Source: Pseudomonas sp. SID14000 (GTDB lineage: Bacteria; Pseudomonadota; Gammaproteobacteria; Pseudomonadales; Pseudomonadaceae). From it: a stretch of DNA of 64,000 bases. Positions 29,558-38,317 of the stretch are shown piece after piece. The notes under the pieces are model-generated. The model saw only the letters and a program-made list of their open reading frames with translations, searched no databases and was not told where the DNA came from. Both the position numbers and the translations under genes were made by a program. The number at the start of each line of letters is the position of its first letter. The first letter of the stretch is position 1. The DNA lies in NCBI RefSeq assembly GCF_002165135.1, contig NZ_NFZQ01000010.1, positions 62,001 to 126,000 of the forward strand. Direction: 5' to 3'.

Positions 29558-30555
29558 TGGACAGCCTCAAGGAACTTGTCCAGCAGGATATTGCGACCAC
29601 AAAGGATTACCGCGACGCGTTTGTCGCGGTAGCGCTCGGCAAGCTTTTGCATGCCGGCGACCGCAACGGCGGCGGCACCTTCGATGATCCAGCGTTCACT
29701 GCTGGCGATATCGCGCATGGCGGCCCTGATTTCTGCCTCGCTGACCAGCACGGTATCGGTCAGCAGTGCCTGGCACAGCGGGAGGGTGATGCTGCCAGGC
29801 TCGACACCGCCGGCCGTGCCATCGGACAGCGTGTCCGTGGCTTCCACATCGATGATTTTGCCGGCCTTGAGCGACTGCTGTAGGGCCGGGTCATTTTCTG
29901 GCCAGCAACCGATGATGTCGGTGCCAGGTTTGAGTACCCGCAAGGCGGCAGCGATACCGGCAATCATTCCGCCACCGCCCACGGCAACGAACACGGCGTC
30001 CAGCTCTGGCGCCTGCTCGAACAGCTCGATGCCGATGGTGCCCTGGCCCGCGATGACTTGCGGGTCGTTGTAGGGCGACACGAACGGTTTGCCCTGGGCC
30101 TTGGCCTGCCTGGCTGCCTCCAGTTCTGCGCTCAGCGGGTCGGTGGGCAGGCAGATCACTTCTGCGTCCAGTGCACGCATGGCTTGCACCTTGTACGCAG
30201 AGGCGGAAGTGGTGGTGTAAACAGTAACGGGTACGCCAGCCCGCTTACCCGCCAGCGCCAGCGCTTGCCCATGGTTGCCGGACGAGGCAGCAATCACCCC
30301 CTGCTGGTGTTGATCGACCGGCAACAGACGGATTTTGTTGCTGGCCCCACGAAACTTGAACGAGCCGGTGTGCTGCAGGTGTTCGCACTTGAGCAGCACA
30401 TTGCAGCCGCTCATTGCCGACAACCGGGCACTGTAGGTCAGCGGGGTGATGTCGACGGCCGGGCGCAGCGCCACATGGGCATCCTTGATCGCTTCGTATA
30501 GCGCATCGAGGTAATGGGCATCGACAATGGTGGGGGAACCTGTGGCGGCTGACAT
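29554..30555 (-). CDS. Threonine dehydratase-like PLP enzyme (ammonia-lyase)
   Basis: A 333-residue fold-type II PLP enzyme. The PLP lysine lies in TGSFKFRGASNKI, the substrate loop is ASSGNHGQALALAG, and the phosphate loop is VAVGGGGMIAGIAAALR. It lacks the C-terminal ACT domain of biosynthetic IlvA, so it is the catabolic type (serine, threonine or 3-hydroxyaspartate). The start at 30555 has AGGAG seven bases before it. It is first in an operon with the cyclodeaminase-like gene and 127 bp downstream of the YheO-type regulator. Confidence 0.88.
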   Translation of the reverse strand: MSAATGSPTIVDAHYLDALYEAIKDAHVALRPAVDITPLTYSARLSAMSGCNVLLKCEHLQHTGSFKFRGASNKIRLLPVDQHQQGVIAASSGNHGQALALAGKRAGVPVTVYTTTSASAYKVQAMRALDAEVICLPTDPLSAELEAARQAKAQGKPFVSPYNDPQVIAGQGTIGIELFEQAPELDAVFVAVGGGGMIAGIAAALRVLKPGTDIIGCWPENDPALQQSLKAGKIIDVEATDTLSDGTAGGVEPGSITLPLCQALLTDTVLVSEAEIRAAMRDIASSERWIIEGAAAVAVAGMQKLAERYRDKRVAVILCGRNILLDKFLEAVQ

Positions 30556-30682
30556 GACTGCACTCCTGTCTAGATATGGAAAATGAGTCCACCGTAGACT
30601 ATTAATACATTCGTGACAAGAGAGCGAGCCCAACCGTCGGCGCCCCACACTGGTCGCCAGCGTTGTGGACTAAAGGGTGCGC

Positions 30683-31288
30683 CTAGGCCCGGAATTCCTT
30701 GAGGTACTTGTACACTGTGGCCCGGCCCATGTTGAGCACATTGGCGACGTAGTCGGCGCCGCTGCGCCCCTCGAACGCGCCCTCGGCATGCAGTGCCTGC
30801 ACAAGGCTGCGCTTATCTTTTATCCGCAACGTCTGCAATGACAGATTTCGCTCCTGCAGCCAGGCATGCAGGAAGGTGTTGATGCGTTCCTGCCAGTCGT
30901 TGCGGAACAGCGAATCTGGTTGCGGTACCAGCCGGCTCATCTGGAAGAACGCATCCAGCGCTGCGCGGGCCTGCTCCAGCACTGACACATTCAGATTGAT
31001 GCACAGCAGGTGCTCGGCTTCACCGTCCTGGTTGCGCAGCACGGTACTGATGGAACGGATCTTCTGGCCATTCCAGTTCAGCTTCTCGTAGGGGCCCAGG
31101 TTGGCACCGTTGAGCAGATCCCCCAGTTCCTGATCGATCGCCGAGTCATCGCCCAGTTTGCGCTGGGAGAAATTGTTGGCGATGTGCACGACGGTCTGGC
31201 TGCGCAGTTCATGAACGATGACTTCTGCGTGTGGGTACAGCAGCAGTGCGATGCTGTCGGCAATTGCCTTGTAGTTTTCCAGGGTCAT
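30683..31288 (-). CDS. YheO/DauR-type regulator (PAS-like domain plus HTH)
   Basis: A 201-residue protein. The N-terminal YheO-like PAS domain (MTLENYKAIADSIALLLYPH through LLCINLNVS) is followed by a C-terminal helix-turn-helix (VANVLNMGRATVYKYLKEF). Relatives such as DauR repress D-amino-acid catabolic genes. It lies directly upstream of the threonine dehydratase-like and cyclodeaminase-like genes on the same strand, so it probably controls them. The start at 31288 is the family N-terminus; its ribosome site is poor, and a start at 31345 cannot be excluded. Confidence 0.82.
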   Translation of the reverse strand: MTLENYKAIADSIALLLYPHAEVIVHELRSQTVVHIANNFSQRKLGDDSAIDQELGDLLNGANLGPYEKLNWNGQKIRSISTVLRNQDGEAEHLLCINLNVSVLEQARAALDAFFQMSRLVPQPDSLFRNDWQERINTFLHAWLQERNLSLQTLRIKDKRSLVQALHAEGAFEGRSGADYVANVLNMGRATVYKYLKEFRA

Positions 31289-31438
31289 TTTCTGTCGGTG
31301 ATCGGGTGCTGGACGCCCATGGTGGCGGCAAAGCGTAACTGGCACAAGGCGGTTACAGGCAGGGCCGGTACATTTGCCCGGGGCTAAAACAGCCCGTTTC
31401 CCATCTCACATGCGATAAGCCGTGTTTATTACATCTCA

Positions 31439-31491
31439 GTAAACGTTTACAGGGACAGGTGCTTGTATCCATAATTGGTATGTAATTACAT
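31439..31491. promoter_or_regulatory. Paired palindromes upstream of the KfrA-like gene
   Basis: GTAAACGTTTAC (31439-31450) and ATGTAATTACAT (31480-31491) are both perfect 12 bp palindromes, 41 bp apart start to start. They lie in the 238 bp gap between the YheO-type regulator and the KfrA-like gene. The region is markedly AT-richer than its surroundings. Confidence 0.55.
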
Positions 31492-31526
31492 GGTACATAA
31501 CACGGTACGAAATCGTAGGAGCAAGC

Positions 31527-32519
31527 ATGGCCCGGGGCGGTATAAACAAGGTTGTAGTGCAGCAGGCGCGTCAGGCGCTTATTGCCCGGGGCGAGAATCC
31601 CAGCATCGATGCCATACGTATCGAACTGGGCAATACCGGTTCCAAGACCACGATTCACCGTTACCTGAAAGAGTTGAACGGCCAGCAGCCTGTGGCTTCC
31701 GAGGGCGGTATTGCACTGAGCGACGTGCTGAGCCGAATGGTCGGGCAACTGGCAACCCAGTTGCAGGACGAAGCCGACGTGAAGATCGAACAGGCCGAAA
31801 GCACCTTCACTCGACAGCGCGAGCAACTGGAAGCACAGCTGGCGATTGCCCAGCAGGCATTGGCTGCGGCGCATCAGCAGCATCAGATCGACGCAGCTGC
31901 ACTGGCTGGCGAATCGGAAAAACTGCTTTCCACCCAAAGCACACTGCAAGCCGAGCAGTTGCGCAGTGCCAGTCTCAACCAGTCACTGGGCGAGCTGCAG
32001 GTGCGCCTGGCCGACAAGGACGAGCAGGTAAAATCACTGGAAGACAAGCACCGCCATGCCCGCGACGCGCTGGAGCACTACCGCAACGCCAGCCGCGAAC
32101 AGCGTGAACAGGAACAACGCCGTCACGAAGCGCAATTGCAACAGTTGCAAGTGGAAGTGCGTCAATTGCAGCAGGGCATGATCGTCAAGCAGGATGAGTT
32201 GACCCGCCTGCACCGCGACAACGAGCGCTTGCTAGGCGAGCATCGCCAGGCCGCCAGCACCTGCAGGGCGCAGGATGAATTGCTGGAACAGCGCGATGCA
32301 CAGATCCAGGGCTTGCGCACGATCCTGGCCCAGGCGCAGGGCGCCAGCGAGGAGATGCGTCGGCAACTGGAGGTACAGGCACAGAGCCTGGAGGCCAGGC
32401 GTGACTTGTGCACAGAGCAGGCCCGCCAGTTGCAGCAGCTTGAAGAGCAGCTCAAGGCGCGAGACGAGGCATTGCAGCTGTGCCAGTCGCAGTTGTCTGC
32501 CGCAACTGCGGCGCAGTAA
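31527..32519 (+). CDS. KfrA-like DNA-binding coiled-coil protein
   Basis: A 330-residue protein with an N-terminal KfrA-type helix-turn-helix domain (QQARQALIARGENPSIDAIR, then GSKTTIHRYLKEL, residues about 8-50) and a very long alpha-helical coiled coil rich in Gln, Glu, Arg and Leu over most of the rest. KfrA proteins come from plasmids, bind their own promoter and assemble into filaments that aid partition. This copy is chromosomal, with no plasmid genes around it. RBS TAGGAG precedes the ATG. Self-regulation through the upstream palindromes is likely by analogy. Confidence 0.82.
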   Translation: MARGGINKVVVQQARQALIARGENPSIDAIRIELGNTGSKTTIHRYLKELNGQQPVASEGGIALSDVLSRMVGQLATQLQDEADVKIEQAESTFTRQREQLEAQLAIAQQALAAAHQQHQIDAAALAGESEKLLSTQSTLQAEQLRSASLNQSLGELQVRLADKDEQVKSLEDKHRHARDALEHYRNASREQREQEQRRHEAQLQQLQVEVRQLQQGMIVKQDELTRLHRDNERLLGEHRQAASTCRAQDELLEQRDAQIQGLRTILAQAQGASEEMRRQLEVQAQSLEARRDLCTEQARQLQQLEEQLKARDEALQLCQSQLSAATAAQ

Positions 32520-32540
32520 GCCAAAGACAAACGCGGTCTT

Positions 32541-32640
32541 TGCAGGAGCGGCCGTGTGCTGCGAAGAGGTCGGTACAGGCAACCGCTCGCTATGCACTGT
32601 CGGTACGGGCCTTTTCGCAGCACAAGGCTGTTCCTGCAAG
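32541..32640. repeat. Inverted repeat pair of the GCAGGAGCGG type
   Basis: TGCAGGAGCGGCCGTGTGCT (32541-32560) faces CGCAGCACAAGGCTGTTCCT (from about 32617). It is a REP variant different from the ben-region copies and fills the gap after the KfrA-like gene. Confidence 0.7.
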
Positions 32641-32651
32641 GGCACGCGCGC

Positions 32652-32903
32652 TCAGACCTCGGCTTGCCTTGCCGCCTCCACACCCGCAGCCGAAAGCTTG
32701 ATCGGGTAGTTCACGCTGATCTGGTGATCGCTGCTTACCGCCACGCTGCCATCCTGGATCAATCCAGCCTCCTGCAAGGTCTTGAGCATGCCGGCCACCG
32801 CCTTTTCCCCGCGGTAGTTGTCCAGCACTTCCTTGCCCAGCCCCTGAGGGTGCGCGTGCAGCAGACGGGTCAGCACTTCGGCTCTCAATGCATCGTTACT
32901 CAT
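32652..32903 (-). CDS. Small conserved hypothetical protein
   Basis: An 83-residue protein beginning MSNDALRAEVLTRLLHAHPQ. The sequence suggests a small winged-helix-like fold (LGKEVLDNYRGEKAVAGMLK, then a beta hairpin), but no named family was recognised. The start at 32903 has GAGG six bases upstream. It begins eight bases after the DUF4142 gene and is probably co-transcribed with it. Confidence 0.65.
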   Translation of the reverse strand: MSNDALRAEVLTRLLHAHPQGLGKEVLDNYRGEKAVAGMLKTLQEAGLIQDGSVAVSSDHQISVNYPIKLSAAGVEAARQAEV

Positions 32904-32911
32904 GGCGAGCC

Positions 32912-33412
32912 TCACTTGCCGTGTTTGGCCTGAAGCGCCTTGGCGTGCTCCAGATGCTGTTCGAGCTTGGGCAGGGTTTCGCTCGCAAAGGCCTTGAGCT
33001 CAGCCTTGTCTGACGAGGCCGCTTCCTCCTTGAACAGCTCCACGGCCTTTTGGTGGGCATCGATCTGGTTGTTGACGTAGGACTTGTCAAACGACTCATC
33101 CCGCCATTCCAGGATCATTTTCTTGATCTTGTCGGTTATTGCCGCCTCATCGGGCACGGAAATGTCCAGTTTGCGGGCGATGTCGCCGAGTTTCTGGTTG
33201 GCCTGGGTGTGGTCAGTGACCATCTGCTGGGCGAAAGTCTTGACCTCGGTATTCTGGCTTTTTTGCAGAGCCAGCTTGCCGGTGACCACTTCGGCAATGC
33301 CGGCTTCGGTGGCCGCCTCGACGAAGTCATCGGAACTCGCCGCCAGTGTGTGTACCGATGCCAGGCCCAGCACCATGGAAAAACCGACGCGCTTGATGAA
33401 GAGACTGCTCAT
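32912..33412 (-). CDS. DUF4142-family exported protein
   Basis: A 166-residue protein with a signal peptide (cleavage after LAASS) and the ferritin-like four-helix DUF4142 domain. Marks are the early VEAATEAGIAEVVTGKLAL and later QKLGDIARKLD. Such proteins are periplasmic or outer membrane-associated and often stress-induced; the function is unknown. AAGGAGT gives a good ribosome site. A strong hairpin lies just before it in the leader. Confidence 0.85.
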   Translation of the reverse strand: MSSLFIKRVGFSMVLGLASVHTLAASSDDFVEAATEAGIAEVVTGKLALQKSQNTEVKTFAQQMVTDHTQANQKLGDIARKLDISVPDEAAITDKIKKMILEWRDESFDKSYVNNQIDAHQKAVELFKEEAASSDKAELKAFASETLPKLEQHLEHAKALQAKHGK

Positions 33413-33425
33413 GCTTCACTCCTTA

Positions 33426-33457
33426 AACCGTACGCGACCTCAGTGTCGCGTACGGTT
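33426..33457 (-). promoter_or_regulatory. Perfect 13 bp hairpin in the leader of the DUF4142 gene
   Basis: AACCGTACGCGAC and GTCGCGTACGGTT are exact inverted repeats separated by six bases. On the minus strand the hairpin ends a few bases before AAGGAG of the DUF4142 gene, so it could modulate translation or transcript stability, or be an operator. Confidence 0.6.
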
Positions 33458-33563
33458 GAGGGGGCATGGGCGGCAAAGGTTTAATCTTTTTCCTGGTCGG
33501 CTTCGATCAGGTGGTGTTGAACTATAGTGAAAGGCGGCGAACGCGGTATGGCCAGGGAATTCA

Positions 33564-35132
33564 ATGTGCGCAGCCAGGAAACAGGATGAAGACGGACTTT
33601 TCGCGATAACCGGCGAGGGCCGCGCCGTGGCGCTGTTCCGTCAGGTACTGGCGTTCATGCTGGTGGTGATGCTGGCCTTCGTCGTGGTGGAAGGGTGGCG
33701 TATCTGGCGCGATTACCGGCATGCCTTCACCAATGCCGAGAACATGGTCACCAACCTGGCCCGAGCCACGGCGCAGCATGCCGAAGACGCCATACGCCAG
33801 GTGGATGCAATGACTGCCGCGCTGGCCGAGCGCCTGGAAGGCGACGGTTTCGAGCATATCGACCGGCCGCGCCTGCATACCTTGCTGGTCCAGCAGAAAC
33901 GCATCATGCCGCAGTTGCACGGGCTGTTCGTGTATGGCCCGGATGGCAGCTGGATCGTTACCGACCAGGCGGTAGTCCCGCCAAACGCCAACAACGCCGA
34001 CCGTGATTACTTCATCTACCACCGCGACCATACCGACCGTGGGGTGCACATCGGCTCGGTGGTGCGCAGCCGTTCCACTGGCGACCTGATCATCCCCATT
34101 TCACGGCGCCTGGAATATGCCGATGGCAGCTTTGCCGGGGTGTTGCTGGGCACCATCAAGGTGGAGTGGTTCGTGCGTTACTACGGCGACTTCAAGATCG
34201 ACGAACGTGGAGCACTGGTACTGGCCAAGCGTGATGGCACCATCCTGGTACGGCGGCCGTTCGTCGAACAGGTGGTGGGCCGCAGCCTGAGCAGCAGTGA
34301 GATCTTCCGCAACCACCTGCCGTATGCAACGGAAGGGGTAGCCGAGGCGGTCGCGGTAGTGGACGGTACGCCACGGCTGTATGGCTATCGCGCGCTGTCC
34401 AGCTACCCGTTGGTGGTGGAGGCGGGCTTGTCGCGGGAGTCGATCGTCGCGCCCTGGCGGCAAGATGCGATCAAGTCGGTATCGGTATTGCTGCTTTTGC
34501 TGGTGGGGCTGGCGGCCTTTGGGGGCGTGGTGCTACGCCAGTTGCGCGAGCGTATTGTCATCGAGCGGGCCCTGCACCAGGCACACCAGACCCTGAAAGC
34601 CCTGGCACTGACCGACAGCCTGACCGGCCTGGGTAACCGCCGGCGGCTGGATGCAGTGTTCGAGCCGGAGTTGCGCCGGGCGCGGCGCCAGGGCTATCCG
34701 TTGGCGCTGGTAATGCTCGACCTGGACTACTTCAAGGCCTACAACGACCGTTACGGGCACCCTGCGGGTGACCAGTGCCTGCGGCGCTTCGCCGAGGTGC
34801 TGAAACAGGCATTGAAGCGGCCGGCCGATCTGGCTGTGCGCTATGGGGGCGAGGAGTTCACACTGTTGTTGCCCGATACCGATACCCGCGGGGCGGAGCT
34901 GTTGGTGCAGGAAGTGCAGCAGCTGTTGCGTCGGCAACTGCTGGAACATGCGGGCAGCCCGCTGGGACGGGTGTCGTGCAGTGCGGGGATTGCCGTGGGT
35001 GACCTGGCACGGGAGGGGGTGACGGCCGAACGCCTGATGGCAGCGGCGGATGCGGCGTTGTACCAGGCCAAGCGCCAGGGGCGGGATGGGTATTGTGTGG
35101 CGGGGAGTCTGGTGGCGGGCGTGGAAAAATGA
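33564..35132 (+). CDS. Membrane diguanylate cyclase with periplasmic sensor domain
   Basis: A 522-residue protein. A first membrane segment lies at about residues 27-43 and a second at about 307-327, enclosing a periplasmic PDC/dCache-like sensor domain (VTNLARATAQHAEDAIRQVD ... DRDYFIYHRDHTDRGVHIG). The C-terminal GGDEF domain has RYGGEEF at about residue 428 and an allosteric RxxD I-site (RPAD) exactly five residues before it. It is therefore expected to make c-di-GMP under product inhibition. No EAL domain. The ligand is unknown. It is monocistronic, divergent from DUF4142. Confidence 0.92.
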   Translation: MCAARKQDEDGLFAITGEGRAVALFRQVLAFMLVVMLAFVVVEGWRIWRDYRHAFTNAENMVTNLARATAQHAEDAIRQVDAMTAALAERLEGDGFEHIDRPRLHTLLVQQKRIMPQLHGLFVYGPDGSWIVTDQAVVPPNANNADRDYFIYHRDHTDRGVHIGSVVRSRSTGDLIIPISRRLEYADGSFAGVLLGTIKVEWFVRYYGDFKIDERGALVLAKRDGTILVRRPFVEQVVGRSLSSSEIFRNHLPYATEGVAEAVAVVDGTPRLYGYRALSSYPLVVEAGLSRESIVAPWRQDAIKSVSVLLLLLVGLAAFGGVVLRQLRERIVIERALHQAHQTLKALALTDSLTGLGNRRRLDAVFEPELRRARRQGYPLALVMLDLDYFKAYNDRYGHPAGDQCLRRFAEVLKQALKRPADLAVRYGGEEFTLLLPDTDTRGAELLVQEVQQLLRRQLLEHAGSPLGRVSCSAGIAVGDLAREGVTAERLMAAADAALYQAKRQGRDGYCVAGSLVAGVEK

Positions 35133-35155
35133 TTTCCCGGTTGTGTGCACCGACC

Positions 35156-35183
35156 CGATCGCCGGCAAGCCGGCTTCCACAGG
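35156..35183. repeat. Short REP-like palindrome
   Basis: CCGATCGCCGGCAAGCCGGC followed by TTCCACAGG, a single element of the GATCGCCGGC type, after the diguanylate cyclase. Confidence 0.6.
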
Positions 35184-35203
35184 GTTTGCGCATGGCTTGC
35201 GGC

Positions 35204-35713
35204 CTAAGCCCCTACACAAAGGCGCATCGCGCAGCGCCCCGTGAGTCCATGGGCAAGCTCGCTGGCCAGAATGCCTCGCAGCCGTGCACTTAGCAGCCCC
35301 TCGTCAACCACCTCGAACCCAAGCCGCGCATAGAACGGCGCATTCCACGGCACATCGGCAAAGGTAGTCAGGGTCAGCTCCCGCGCCCCCGCCTGGCGCG
35401 CTGCATCAGCCACCCGCTGCAGCAGCCTGCGGCCGACACCTTGCCCTTGGGCCTCCCGGCGCACCGAAACTTCATGAAGATGCAGCGCCTGGTCCTCAAA
35501 CCGGGCACATGCAAACCCCAGAATACGACCATCCGGAGCCTCAGCCACCCAGCTACCGCCTGCGTCGACGAATGCCTGGTGTGTCTCACGGTTCATCACA
35601 TCACCCTGCGCCAGCCATGCCAGCGCCGGCCAGGCGGTAAAGGCCTGGGCCGCCGAGCGCTCGACGTCCGGAAGCCATTGAATGTCGTGCTCAAGGGTAG
35701 GGCGGATGTGCAT
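35204..35713 (-). CDS. GNAT-family N-acetyltransferase
   Basis: A 169-residue acetyltransferase. The acetyl-CoA loop appears as VRREAQGQGVGRRLLQRVAD, and the NAPFYARLGFEVVDEG motif is the typical C-terminal end of the fold. The substrate cannot be deduced. It is 27 bp downstream of the MgtC gene on the same strand. Confidence 0.85.
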   Translation of the reverse strand: MHIRPTLEHDIQWLPDVERSAAQAFTAWPALAWLAQGDVMNRETHQAFVDAGGSWVAEAPDGRILGFACARFEDQALHLHEVSVRREAQGQGVGRRLLQRVADAARQAGARELTLTTFADVPWNAPFYARLGFEVVDEGLLSARLRGILASELAHGLTGRCAMRLCVGA

Positions 35714-35740
35714 GAGTCAGTCCTTTTAAAATTGTACGTC

Positions 35741-36454
35741 CTAGTCTGCCGTCAGCACCTGCGGCTGCAACTGCCAGCGCACAGAGCTTACGCCTTTCTC
35801 CAGGCTGACCCGGCTGACCAACCGCTCCAGTTGCGCCGGAGCCTGCGCGGTGCCCAGCAGTTCGGCGCGTACTTCCAGGCGTGCGGGGTTGGCCAGGTCT
35901 TCGCTGTGCAGTGACTGCAGGCGCAGCTGCGGGTCGCCCAGGCTGTGCAACATCAGGCTGCGGACCTGGATCTCGTCCTCGGCTCGGCAAACGATGCGCA
36001 CTTCGAAGTGTTGCTCCACCTCACTGGGCGGCACCACTTCCTGGCGGTCCAGGCGCTGGGCAATGTCGCGCAGCAGGATATTGGCGCACAGTACCACCAG
36101 GCTGCCCAGCGTCGCTTCCAGTAGCAGCCCCAGGCTACACAGCACGCCGACCGCAGCCGTGCACCACAGAGTGGCGGCGGTGTTCAGGCCACGTACGTTG
36201 AACCCGTCGCGCATGATCACGCCGCCACCAAGAAAGCCGATACCCGACACCACATATGCGGCGATACGCGACGCATCGGTGGGCGCCATGCCTGGCACCG
36301 CCTGGGTCATCAGCACGAACAGGCAGGCACCTGTGCTGACCAGTGCATTGGTGCGCAGCCCGGTAAGGCGCTGGCGCAGTTGACGTTCGGCGCCAATCAG
36401 CGCCCCCAGCAGCAGGGCGATGCTGACACGCAGCAGAAATACTTTCCAATCCAT
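35741..36454 (-). CDS. MgtC/SapB-family membrane protein
   Basis: A 237-residue protein with an N-terminal MgtC membrane domain (LLLGALIGAERQLRQRLTGL then RTNALVSTGACLFVL and IGFLGGGVIMRDG). It also has a soluble ACT-like C-terminal domain from about residue 150, a longer form also found in virulence-linked MgtC proteins. These are tied to Mg2+ limitation and to F-type ATP synthase control. The start at 36454 has AGAGG. The 396 bp between it and crtZ contain a short hairpin (CGGGCATGTGCCCG on the minus strand, near 36473) but no recognised Mg2+ riboswitch or gene. Confidence 0.85.
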   Translation of the reverse strand: MDWKVFLLRVSIALLLGALIGAERQLRQRLTGLRTNALVSTGACLFVLMTQAVPGMAPTDASRIAAYVVSGIGFLGGGVIMRDGFNVRGLNTAATLWCTAAVGVLCSLGLLLEATLGSLVVLCANILLRDIAQRLDRQEVVPPSEVEQHFEVRIVCRAEDEIQVRSLMLHSLGDPQLRLQSLHSEDLANPARLEVRAELLGTAQAPAQLERLVSRVSLEKGVSSVRWQLQPQVLTAD

Positions 36455-36850
36455 AGCAAACCTCTTCCACGGGCACATGCCCGCATGAACGCCATCGGCT
36501 GGCGCGGTTGAAAAACCAGAAAATGCGCAGGACCACGAAGGGGGAGGAAGAAGAGGGGAAATACTGGAAACCACTGTCTTGCCAGGCCGGCCAGACAGTG
36601 CAGGACACTGCCGGACTAGCGCGCCACGTGGGCCTGCCGCATGCAACTGGGGCTACTGTCCAATGCAGGTCTCCTGTCAGGGATGCAAAATTGCGCCGCG
36701 GACCTTACGCCCCGTGGCAGGTCAGGTCAAGGGCGAAACCATGACAATAGCTTGATCGGCAACGGGCCTGCTATCGGTCACACCTGCATGGAAAAAAACA
36801 CGGGCAATCGGTACCCTTGCGCCTTCCTTTGCCATCACCCGGACCGTTCC

Positions 36851-37318
36851 ATGCTGTTCAATCTAACCGTGCTGTTCGGCACCCTGGTGGCCATGGAGGG
36901 CGTTGGCACGCTGGCTCACAAGTACATCATGCATGGCTGGGGATGGTGGCTGCACCGCTCGCACCATGAGCCGCAACTGGGCATGCTCGAAACAAATGAT
37001 TTGTATCTGGTGGCCTTGGGGCTGATCGCCACGGTGCTGGTGGCCCTGGGCAAGGGGGGGCATGCGCCCTTGCAGTGGGTGGGCGGCGGGGTGGCGGCGT
37101 ACGGCGTACTGTATGTCGTGGCCCACGACGGTTTCTTTCACCGACACTGGCCACGCAAGCCACGACCGGTCAACCGCTACCTCAAGCGTCTGCACCGTGC
37201 GCACCGGTTGCATCATGCGGTGAAGGGGCGCACGGGGAGTGTGTCGTTCGGTTTTTTCTATGCACCGCCGTTGAAGGTGCTGAAGCAGCAGTTGCGGCGT
37301 CAGCGCAGCCAGTTGTGA
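36851..37318 (+). CDS. crtZ: Beta-carotene hydroxylase-like (CrtZ), orphan
   Basis: A 155-residue membrane diiron hydroxylase. The His clusters HKYIMH, HRSHH, HDGFFH and HRAHRLHH are the full CrtZ set, with three or four membrane segments. CrtZ adds hydroxyls to carotenoid ionone rings. No other carotenoid gene is present, and P. putida makes no carotenoids, so the real substrate is unclear. The upstream reading extends without family similarity, so the ATG at 36851 was chosen. Confidence 0.85.
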   Translation: MLFNLTVLFGTLVAMEGVGTLAHKYIMHGWGWWLHRSHHEPQLGMLETNDLYLVALGLIATVLVALGKGGHAPLQWVGGGVAAYGVLYVVAHDGFFHRHWPRKPRPVNRYLKRLHRAHRLHHAVKGRTGSVSFGFFYAPPLKVLKQQLRRQRSQL

Positions 37319-37351
37319 CAGGGGCTTGCACCTGACCTGTGGGTGCTTGCC

Positions 37352-38245
37352 TCAGTTCACTGTTTCACCCTTGGGCTGCGCCGCTACATGCCCGCGGCTT
37401 ACCCACCAGCCAAACCCCGCCGCCGTGAAGAACATGATCAGGCTATACAGCGCCGCCGGCACCGCCATGGTGGCGTTGTTCAGCAGCGAAGGGCTCAACG
37501 CCAGGGCAATCGCCAAGGTCCCGTTGTGGATGCCGATCTCCATGCCGATGGCAATCGCCTGGCGCTTGGGAATGTTCAGCAGGCGTGGCACCCAATAGCC
37601 CACGCCCAGGCTCAGCAGATTGAACAGCAACGCGGCCAGGCCCACCACCGGCGCGTACGCAACCACGGTCTGCCAGTCTTTGGCCAAGGCCAGGACGATG
37701 GTGAACGCCAGGAACAATGCGGCCACCAGTTTCATCGGCTTCTCCATGCGTGCGGCGAAAGCGGGGGCGAAGCGGCGAATCAGCATGCCCAGCGCCACCG
37801 GCAGCAGGACGATGGCGAACACCTGCATCACCTTGGCAAACTGCAGCGGGATGGCCTGGTCCGATGCCATGAACCAGCTCAGCGACAGGTTCACCAGCAG
37901 CGGCATGGTCAGGATAGCGATCAGCGAGTTGACCGCCGTCAGGGTGATATTCAGCGCCACATCGCCATGGGCCAGGTGGCTGAACAGGTTGGCAGTGGTG
38001 CCGCCAGGCGAGGCGGCCAGCAGCATCAGCCCCACTGCCAGGGCCGACTCCAGGCCAAAACCGTTGGCGATCAGGAAGCACACCAGCGGCAACAGCAGGA
38101 TCTGGCAAACCAGGCCTACCACCACCGGCTTGGGGTATTTCACCACGCGGGCGAAGTCGGACAAGGTCAGCGATAACCCGAGGCCGAGCATGATGATGCC
38201 CAGGGCCAGCGGCAGAAAGGCGGTGAGCAAAGGTGAGGCGGTCAT
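37352..38245 (-). CDS. Bile acid:sodium symporter (BASS) family transporter
   Basis: A 297-residue, nine- or ten-helix inner-membrane carrier. The family motif ASPGGTTANLFSHLAHGDVA and LGLGLSLTLSDFARVVKYPK are clear. Bacterial members carry organic anions such as pyruvate, pantothenate or steroids. It is divergent from the Dyp peroxidase, with a perfect dyad in between. Confidence 0.88.
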   Translation of the reverse strand: MTASPLLTAFLPLALGIIMLGLGLSLTLSDFARVVKYPKPVVVGLVCQILLLPLVCFLIANGFGLESALAVGLMLLAASPGGTTANLFSHLAHGDVALNITLTAVNSLIAILTMPLLVNLSLSWFMASDQAIPLQFAKVMQVFAIVLLPVALGMLIRRFAPAFAARMEKPMKLVAALFLAFTIVLALAKDWQTVVAYAPVVGLAALLFNLLSLGVGYWVPRLLNIPKRQAIAIGMEIGIHNGTLAIALALSPSLLNNATMAVPAALYSLIMFFTAAGFGWWVSRGHVAAQPKGETVN

Positions 38246-38317
38246 GAGCGGTCTCTCGGGCGAAGGATCTCGAGGAGTGTAGGTCGGCCCTGATTGATAG
38301 CTAATTGCAAAGCGCCA

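Noticed and set aside
36455..36850. Mg2+ riboswitch before the MgtC gene
   Set aside because: Only a short CGGGCATGTGCCCG hairpin is seen; no conserved riboswitch core could be identified.
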